64,000 nt of DNA, from positions 3,472,501 to 3,536,500 of the forward strand of contig JAWUZG010000138.1 in the NCBI GenBank assembly GCA_036785705.1, in the 5' to 3' direction. A model generated the notes under the pieces. It made no database searches. It worked only from the letters and a program-made list of their open reading frames with translations, and was not told the origin of the DNA. The stretch is from Acanthornis magna (taxonomy: Eukaryota; Chordata; Aves; Passeriformes; Acanthizidae). Shown one piece after another: positions 56,870-64,000 of the stretch; the stretch's first letter is position 1, and every line of letters starts with the position of its first letter. A program made the position numbers and the translations under genes.

Positions 56870-57510
56870 GTTTCTGCAGAGCTGGATTTGATCCTACTGT
56901 ATGTGATTCACCAACTGCGCCCTGGCTGCACTGAAGGAGTGTGGGATTCTCCCCTCTTCTCGGCTCTGCTCTGCTCTGCTCTGCTCTGCTCTGCTCTGCT
57001 GAGACCCCGCCTGGAGCAGTGCCCGGTTCTGGTGTCCTCAACATAAGGACAAGGAACTGTTGGAACAATTCCAGAGGAGGCCACAGAGTGGATAAAGGGC
57101 CTGGAGCACCTTCCCTATGTAGCCAGGCTGGGAGAGCCGGGAATGTTCAGCCTGGAGAGGAGAAGGTTGTGTGGAGACCTCAGAGCACCTGCCAGGGTCG
57201 GAAGGGGCTCCAGGGAAACCAAAAAGGGACTGTTCATCAGGAACTGGGGTGACAGGACAAGGGAATGGGTTCAGACTGACAGAGGGGACATTTAGGTTCA
57301 GTGTAAGGAAGGAATTCCTCCCTGTGAGGGTGGTGAGCCCTGGCACAGGTGTGGCTGCCCCTGGATCCCTGGCAGTGCCCAAGGCCAGGCTGGACATTGG
57401 GGCTTGGAGCAGCCTGGGACAGTGGGAGGTGTCCCTGCCCATGGCAGGGGTGGCACTGGATGGGCTTTGGGGTCCCTCCAACCCAAACCATTCTGTGCTT
57501 CCATGAGTTT
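56870..57510 (+). mobile_element. CR1 LINE, longer truncated copy with internal pentamer expansion
   Basis: This is the longest CR1 copy in the window. It starts with sequence from the end of ORF2 ('gagaccccgcctggagcag', 'ttccagaggaggccacag') and reaches the tail 'accattctgtgcttccatg'. A (CTCTG)n run interrupts it at 56963-57002. No open reverse-transcriptase frame remains. Confidence 0.88.
56963..57002. repeat. (CTCTG)8 pentanucleotide microsatellite
   Basis: Eight perfect copies of CTCTG inside the CR1 element, at a place where CR1 normally has only one or two such pentamers, so it expanded after insertion. Confidence 0.95.
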
Positions 57511-58546
57511 GTTCTCTGAGTGTGGTAGAGGAGAAGCCACTCTGGACATTCTCCCTGTGGTCAGGGAGTCACTCTCAGCCCAGATTATCACTGCTGGGAC
57601 AGGGACCCTGCCCAGGGGCAGCTCCAGGGAGTTGGGGGTGCCTCTTCCCCCCCTCCCTCATGCCCACACTCACTCTTGGATGTGCTTCCTCCTCCTCCAG
57701 GCTCAGTCCTCAGCTTCCCAAAGCTGAGTCTCAGGTGTCGAATTTGTAAAAATAAATAATGTTATCAATAATGTAATCAAAAATAAAGAATGCAATCGAA
57801 TAATGGAATAATGTCAGCTCAAGCTGAGCGGCTCTGGAAAGGGACCCCGAATAAAGAAACTCCTGAGTGATGAAACCCTCAGGACGGGTGCTCCTGCTCC
57901 TCACGAGCTGTGCATGCACAGTTACCCAAAGGTCATTTTTGGTCTGGGGTCTTCTGAGCCCTCCTTGGATTCTTCCTCTGTGTCCATGCACCAGCCTGGG
58001 CACTGCTCTGGCAGAGCTGCAGCTCCTGCTGGTGGCTGCAGCCTCCTGCTCTGGTTTGTGCTGCTGGTGCAGCTGGCATAGCATGGCAAGTTCCAAAAGC
58101 CCTGCACTGGTGATAAACACCCCTGGCAATAACCAAAACAGCCCTGTGATGTCAGTGTGCTGCTCACACTGAAGCCAAAGCCCAGCTCTGAACCAGCTAG
58201 TGGAAAATCACTAAGAAAATGAATTTATTCCAGCTGAAAGCAGCTCCAGTTTGGAGCTTGTGTCCCAAGGCTTCAGCAAATCCATCCTCTCACGCAAACA
58301 ACACCCTGAGTGTCCCAGTGTTAAACTCTGTGTAACTCATCGTGCTTCCGACTCCTTTATCTCCCACCAGTGGGGCCATTTAGGATCGGGAGCTGATGGA
58401 GCACACAGGAAAATCCAGCCAGCTGAACCCAGGGAAACTGAGCACAGTGACCACATGTGTCGGGAGGTTTGAGCTGAAAGGGTTTGGCTGCACTGAGAGA
58501 TCCTGCTCAGCCTGAGAACCTCAAATGTCCCAGCAGTGCCAGAAAC
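57511..58546. other. Intergenic, no gene recognised
   Basis: No exon found. The AT-rich stretch 57735-57880 with two AATAAA hexamers could be an LTR or retroposon scrap, but its ends are not visible. Confidence 0.4.
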
Positions 58547-58785
58547 CCCAGGGACAGCTGGAGTTACCCAGTGCTGCCTCTGGGCAGGGGTGGCACTGGA
58601 GGGATTTTAAGGTCCCTTCCAACTCAAAACCCAAAATTCTGTGGTCTTTTCAGATAAATTGCAACAAAGTGCAGAAAACAGTCCCCCGGGGAGGGAGGTT
58701 GGGACAGTTCCACCAGGAGAGGCTGCATGGCCAAGGTCCCCTCCAGGGAGGGGAAATTCCCAGGGACAGCTGGAGTTACCCAGTG
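58547..58785. repeat. Composite repeat flanked by 27-bp direct repeats
   Basis: Two identical 27-bp segments (58547-58573 and 58759-58785, core 'gggacagctggagttaccca') bracket about 185 bp. The inside is a CR1 3' tail (about 58582-58645) joined to about 110 bp of non-CR1 sequence ('aacaaagtgcagaaaacag'). The same composite occurs in reverse orientation at 61026-61210. The long direct repeats look like a target-site duplication. Confidence 0.75.
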
Positions 58786-59865
58786 TGGCAGAGGGGCTCC
58801 CACAGCTCCACTATCCCAGGGCAGAGAGGTCTGAAAGCTTCTGAGGAGCAGCAGGATTTGTTTTAGTCTCAGGCTCCAGTGCCCAGAGAATCCCACTTCG
58901 GCTGGATGTGGTTGGAAACTGTGTCCCATCCGGCAGCGTTGTGGGTCTGTGAGTGTCACAGGATGGGAACACTGGCTGGGTCCCCTCAGGTTAAATCTGA
59001 AATAAATAAAGATCTCTCTGCAGCCCAGTGCTAGACCTGGACAAGTATCCTGAGAGCTGGACCACAATCTCCTTGTTTTTCTGCTTTCCTACAGACAACA
59101 GGTGATAATTGTTATTTTTATGGTATGTTTTTATGGCCTGGGAGTGAACGCAAAGCAGGTGCTGACTGCCTGGGACCCCAGAACATGAGCAGCTCAGTAA
59201 GCAGCAGCTCCGGCACTTGAATTTTCCCCATCTCTGCTTTGTTAGCAACAGAAAGTAGGGCAACCTCCAGGAGAGCCATCACAAAATGAATCCGTGGCTG
59301 AACCCTTTTCCTGTGCTTTAATTCTTTGTGAGAGGCTCAATCTCCATCCTGAAGTCTGAGACCGTGGCTTGGCTTTGCTCTGCTTCATTTCGCTCAGAAT
59401 TTGGGTTTTACCTGAAGCCTGTGTCATCCCACAGACTTCCTCCTGTACTAAATCTGAGAAAAGTCATAAAGAGTGAAAAATAAACATTAAAAAGGAGCAG
59501 TTCCTGAGGTTTTGGGGTTTTTTTTTTTTTTTGGGAGATATTAGCTGGAATGAGAAAAAGAACATTCCTAGGAATGGGAGATATGCTCATTTGTGAGGTT
59601 CTGCCACCCCTGCTGCTATACAATCTATATCCTGGCCTTACAGATTTATTCAGTCCTCTGGGATCAAATTTTCCAAGACCATGGGAAGAATATTTTGGAA
59701 AAACTTCAAAACGCTACAATTGCTCTTAAAAACCACCAGTTTCCCAGATTACACCCGGTGGAGGGAGTGACATTTAAGAATTCCAAGTCTTCCCTGAAAA
59801 ATTTTCTTGCATGAAGATGAAGGCATTTGGCAGTGTAAAATGGGAACCTGATCTTAGGATTGAGG

Positions 59866-60055
59866 ATGAAGGTGGGCAGGCCCTGGCACAGGTGCCCAGA
59901 GAAGCTGTGGCTGCCCCTGATCCCTGGCAGTGTCCAAGGCCAGGCTGAACATTGGGGCTTGGAGCAGCCTGGGACAGTGGGAGGTGTCCCTGCCCATGGC
60001 AGGGGTGGCACTGAGTGGGCTTTAAGGTCCCTCCAACCCAAACAATTCTGGGAGT
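59866..60055 (+). mobile_element. CR1 LINE 3' tail
   Basis: Short CR1 tail from 'gatgaaggtgggcaggccc' to 'aacaattctgggagtcc', truncated at its 5' side. Non-coding. Confidence 0.88.
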
Positions 60056-60145
60056 CCCTGGTCCCTGAAGATATGAGGGACAAGATCCAGAGGGGATTGC
60101 TCACAGCTTCCTGCCAGATCTGAACCGCTGGCATCAACCTGACCT

Positions 60146-60181
60146 TTAGATAGATACTTTATTTAGATAGATACTTTATTT
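60146..60181. repeat. Tandem duplication of an 18-bp AT-rich unit
   Basis: Two copies of 'tagatagatactttattt' in direct succession, in otherwise plain intergenic DNA. Confidence 0.85.
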
Positions 60182-61025
60182 GATTTATGGACTGGCAGGT
60201 CCCTAAAGCACAGCACTGATGATTTGGGGTGAAGGGAGAGAACAGGAGACAGCTGGGGTTGGAATAACAGGCAGTGCCTCCATCCTGCTCCCTTCCCTGC
60301 TGCCTGAAGCAGCCATTTCTGTTCAGAGGCACGATCTGGAGCAGACACGGGCTTACCTTCCATCCCTTCTCCTTTCCCTTCCTTCCTCCTTGCCCTCTTC
60401 CCTCCCTCTCACAAAATGAGGCTTCTGAGGGCCAGAAATGGGGAATCCATCAGGGCAGAGCTGTTGTAGTCAGGGAGAAGGTCCCAGTGCTTTTTTCTCT
60501 CCCACCACTGTCAGATCCATTTCCATCCTTCCCATTTCCCTTTCCCAGCTCCGTGCAGTGATTCCCCTCCCACCCACCTGCTGCACACACAAACGATTCC
60601 TGGACCCTGCACTGCCGCCAGCTCCTCATGGAGCACACACCTAATGTCTCACGGCAGATTTCCAGCTGCAGCAGAGCCTCCAGTGCCACAGGGGGGTTTT
60701 GCAGATGTTTTTTTCCAGTCAAACCCATGACATTTATCAAAACAAAAGTGTTTTCATCCTTGTTTCCACACAATTTAGTCCCTGGAATTGCTAACCCTGG
60801 GAGAAGGGTTGATTTTGTTTCCCCCCTGCAGAGCTGCGTGATTCCACAAGGCATCTGTGGACTTTTCCATGGGAATGCAGCATATATTGGGATTTGTGTG
60901 GAAAATCCTCTGCTCTGGTGGCCTGCAGAGCACAGCTGCTCCAGGCTGGGTTCAGCAGGAGCTGTGCTGTCAGTGGGGCCTGGCTGCTCCAAGGGGGATT
61001 TGGGATGGGCACTGCCTGTCCCAAG

Positions 61026-61210
61026 AGGGAATTTCCCCTCCTTGGAGGGGACCTTCGCCATGCGGCCCCTCCTGGTGGAACTGTCCCAACCTCCTTCCCT
61101 GGAGGACTGTTTTCTGCACTTTGTTGTAATTTATCAGAAAGGACCACAAAATTTTGGGTTTTGGGTTGGAAGGGACCTCAAAGCCCATCCAGTGCCACCC
61201 CTGTCATGGG
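61026..61210 (-). repeat. Second copy of the CR1-tail composite, inverted
   Basis: Matches 58582-58758 over about 175 bp on the opposite strand with roughly ten differences, including both the CR1 part and the non-CR1 part. The CR1 tail continues to about 61295. Confidence 0.8.
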
Positions 61211-61295
61211 CAGGGACACCTTCCACTGTCCCAGGCTGCTCCAAGCCCCGGTGCCCAGCCTGGCCTTGGGCACTGCCAGGGATCCAGGGGCATTC
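61160..61295 (-). mobile_element. CR1 LINE 3' tail, antisense
   Basis: Reads 'gggttggaagggacctcaaa', 'caggctgctccaagcccc' and 'actgccagggatccagggg', a CR1 3' end in reverse. It stops abruptly at the last motif, so it is 5'-truncated. Confidence 0.88.
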
Positions 61296-61299
61296 AGAA

Positions 61300-62155
61300 G
61301 GTGTGTTTTAGTGAACAAACATCACCCTTTATCCCTAAAACCTTGCTCCCACTGGGAATTACGGGCTCCTGGCACCCCATGAAACTGCAAACCTGGAATG
61401 CACAGCCCCCCACAAGGAGTTTATCTTTAAAGAGAGTTCAGATCTGCTGGGGGAGGGGAAGATGTTTATTGAAAACAAGTTGGGTCAGCCTGAAAGGAAC
61501 TCTGCCTTCAGATACAGGAGAACGTGTTTATTCCCTAGGCTTGATCTGAAGATTCCTTTGTTTCTGTTTCGAGGAGGAGTGGCAGAGCTCTTCAGTGGGG
61601 TGATGCTGCTGCTCCTTGTTTTCCACCTACATGGAATTAGCTGTGCGTGCATTTCTGTAAAGTCTATAAATACTGGGATAAACAACAAAATTCGTGTTGA
61701 TCCCTGTCACAGCTGAGCAGCTCCGAGGCTGCTGAAGCACAGGGGGTGCACCACTGCAAATGCATTTCCAGAAAGGGTTGATTTGCAGTGTAAAAAAAAA
61801 AATATATATATTTAAAGGAGGTGAGCTGGAAGAGTTCACAGGAGATCAGAGCAGGACAAAGAGCAAATATTCCTGCAGGGGAGGGGATGGGCAGGCGGGG
61901 TTTCTGAGGGTGTTTGTATTTATAATCACACTTCAAAGCAGTGGGTTCTTGCTGGAAGGAGTAAATAATGAATGGAGATATTTTTAACCTCCTACACAGA
62001 CTCTGCGTTTCATCCACGAGAGGTCTGGCAGCAGACAGAGCATTAATGGAGCTGCTGAGACAATGAGAGCAACCTAAAGATCTCTGTTTACTCCTGGGGA
62101 TCCAAAGCACAGCCTGGGCAGGAGAGAAGCACAATTGTGGAGTTAGTGTGGAAAT
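61300..62155. other. Intergenic, no gene recognised
   Basis: AT-richer sequence with short frames only and an (AT)n-like 'aaaaatatatatattta' at 61795-61814. No exon or transposon end was identified. Confidence 0.45.
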
Positions 62156-62159
62156 CAAA

Positions 62160-62578
62160 CCCTGCTGAACTCTGTGGGGCCAGGCTGGGAGAGCTGGGGG
62201 TGCTCACCTGGGCAAGAGAAAGGTCTGGAGAGAGCTTAGAGCACCTGCCAGGGTCTAAAGGGGCTCCGAGAGGGACCTTGGACAAGGGATGGGGGGATAG
62301 GGCACAGGGAATGGCTTCCCAGGGCCAGAGGGCAGGGATGGATGGGATATTGGGAAGGAATTGTTCCCTGTGAGGGTGGGCAGGCCCTGGCACAGGTGCC
62401 CAGAGAAGCTGTGGCTGCCCCTGGATCCCTGGCAGTGTCCAAGGCCAGGCTGGACATCGGGGCTTGGAGCAGCCTGGGACAGTGGGAGGTGTCCCTGCCC
62501 AGAGAAGGTGTTTGGAACAGGATGAGCTTTGGGGCCCCTTCCAACCCAACCCATTCTGGGATTCCATGATTTCATGAG
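62160..62578 (+). mobile_element. CR1 LINE 3' end
   Basis: From 'ctgaactctgtggggccagg' through the standard tail to 'ccattctgggattccatga'. Very like the copies at 5.7 and 55.2 kb, so from a related subfamily. Confidence 0.9.
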
Positions 62579-63289
62579 CCCGGCATGGAATCCTGTCCCG
62601 TTCAAAGTGTTTTTTTCTGTCTTAATAATTCCCTCTCAGAGAGAAGAACTGAAGAGAATTCCTTGTGAAAATCAAAGCAGCCTTGGCAGTGCTGCAAACC
62701 CTCTGATTTATCAGCAGGAGCAGGGAGCTTTAATCAGAGAAATTCCATAGCCAAAGGTTTGATTTCTAATCCTACCACCTGCCCCAAGGCCAAACCCAAA
62801 GGTCATGGCAGGGGGAAGCCTTTTCCAGAGCGAACTGCAAAGCTCTGGATCAAAAGCAGTTGATGGGGCTGTGATAACAGAGGACTCCCAAAATGCTGCC
62901 AACACCTCCTAGGAAATTTTTGAAGACATTGTTCAGGAACAGTTTTGTTGGTGGATCACATTCCTGATTAAAGGAATCCCTTTGATCTTCTGCTTTTGCT
63001 CAGACTATCCCTGCCTGGTCATGGCATGGCAGAGAGGCAGGAAACCCTCCCTGGGAGCTGTGTTTTCCACAGGGATCAGTCCTGACATTACAGGAGACTG
63101 TGGAAGTGCTGGAGACAGACCAAGGGAGAAATCCTGCACAAGGAAATTACAAATCAGGAATTCTTTTCTTTTGATATTCTTTTCTGCCTTCCTCATTTAT
63201 TTGATTCCTGTGTTAAACAGTCCTGGAGCTGATGCTCAGCTGGGTCAAGGCTGTTGGAATGCCTTGGAATGGGGATTTTTTTTCTTCTG
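62579..63289. other. Intergenic, no gene recognised
   Basis: No exon, transposon or tandem repeat seen in this 0.7-kb spacer between two CR1 copies. Confidence 0.45.
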
Positions 63290-63575
63290 AACTATAGTGA
63301 CAGGACAAGGAGAGATGGGTCCAGGCTGAAAGAGGGGAAATTTAGTTTGGGTATATAGAAGAAATCCTTCCCTGTGAGGCTGGGGAGGGGCTGGCAGGGG
63401 AATTCCTGGACATGTGTCTGCCCCTGGATCCCTGGAAGTGTCCCAGACCAGGCTGGACACGGGGGCTCGGAGCAGCCTGGGACAGTGGGAGGTGTCCCTG
63501 CCCAAGGCAGAGGTGGCACTGGATGGGCTTTGAGGTCCCTCCCACCCCAAACCATTCTGGGATTCTCTGATTCTC
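63290..63575 (+). mobile_element. CR1 LINE 3' end
   Basis: From 'tatagtgacaggacaaggag' to 'ccattctgggattctctgat', with a small variant (a 'gaattcctggacatgtgtct' segment) in the middle. Truncated, non-coding. Confidence 0.9.
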
Positions 63576-64000
63576 TAAGCAGAACTTTGAAAATAATCAT
63601 TTGCTTCTCTTTAGTTGGATAATTGAACCAAAGGAATCTTTCCAAACTTCTCAGAGCTGGTCTGTGGTTTTACAAATCCTCTCTGTGTCCCCAGAGACCA
63701 AATGTCCATTTTGGTTTCCCTTCTTTGCTCAGCTCCTCTCTCACCTTCCTTACAGCCTCAGTCCTTTACACACAGAAAATCAACACTTTCTGGCTTTTGA
63801 GCACCCTTTAATTGTTTAATCCTGAAAATTTGCTGGAATAGGCCAGATTAATGGCTGGGAAGCCCTGGAATGCTGTGTGGTACTGTAGACTCCATCCCAC
63901 CTGGATTTGCTCAAAAATCACCAGCCAGGCATTCAACAGTGCTTTCCTCCTGAGGAAGAAATGCAGGATTGCTCTGATTTGCCTCTTGTTATTATCCCTC
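63576..64000. other. Intergenic to window end
   Basis: No gene, repeat or transposon recognised. Confidence 0.4.

Noticed and set aside
57735..57880. Possible LTR fragment with two AATAAA motifs
   Set aside because: No TG...CA ends, target duplication or second copy seen, so it was left as unexplained AT-rich DNA.

Overview
The window is vertebrate nuclear DNA, almost certainly from a bird and possibly a passerine. It has intron-split genes with canonical GT/AG junctions, many 5'-truncated CR1 LINE tails (the main avian retroposon) and one solo LTR. GC-rich stretches are packed with minisatellites, as is typical of small avian chromosomes. The gene content (MFSD6L, CCDC42, STX8) corresponds to human 17p13.1.

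Layout: 1-1722 is the 3' part of single-exon MFSD6L (+), cut by the window edge. A complete six-exon gene at 9749-24539 (+) encodes a 192-residue bMERB-domain protein. It resembles human BMERB1 closely enough to be its paralogue, and it starts in a CpG-rich promoter containing a 58-bp minisatellite. CCDC42 (-, seven exons, 304 residues) lies tail-to-tail with it at 30954-34758. At 40929-41803 (-) are the first two coding exons of a syntaxin-8 gene, whose remaining exons I could not find to their left. A complete seven-exon TBC+TLDc gene (+, 46313-53578, 606 residues) is a TBC1D24 paralogue. From 53.6 kb to the end I see no gene, only seven CR1 tails, minisatellites and one inverted composite repeat.

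The main biological point is the pairing of BMERB1-like and TBC1D24-like genes in a 17p13.1-type neighbourhood. Their known human relatives lie on 16p13, beside NTN3, NDE1 and MYH11. Those are paralogues of the 17p13.1 genes NTN1, NDEL1 and MYH10. Both genes therefore look like whole-genome-duplication copies that I do not know to be present in human. The other unusual theme is tandem repetition: about twenty arrays in 64 kb, two of which are built from the 5' splice site of a real exon.

All exon boundaries were read by eye from splice consensus, reading phase and recalled human proteins. No alignment was run. No tRNA, rRNA or CRISPR was seen.
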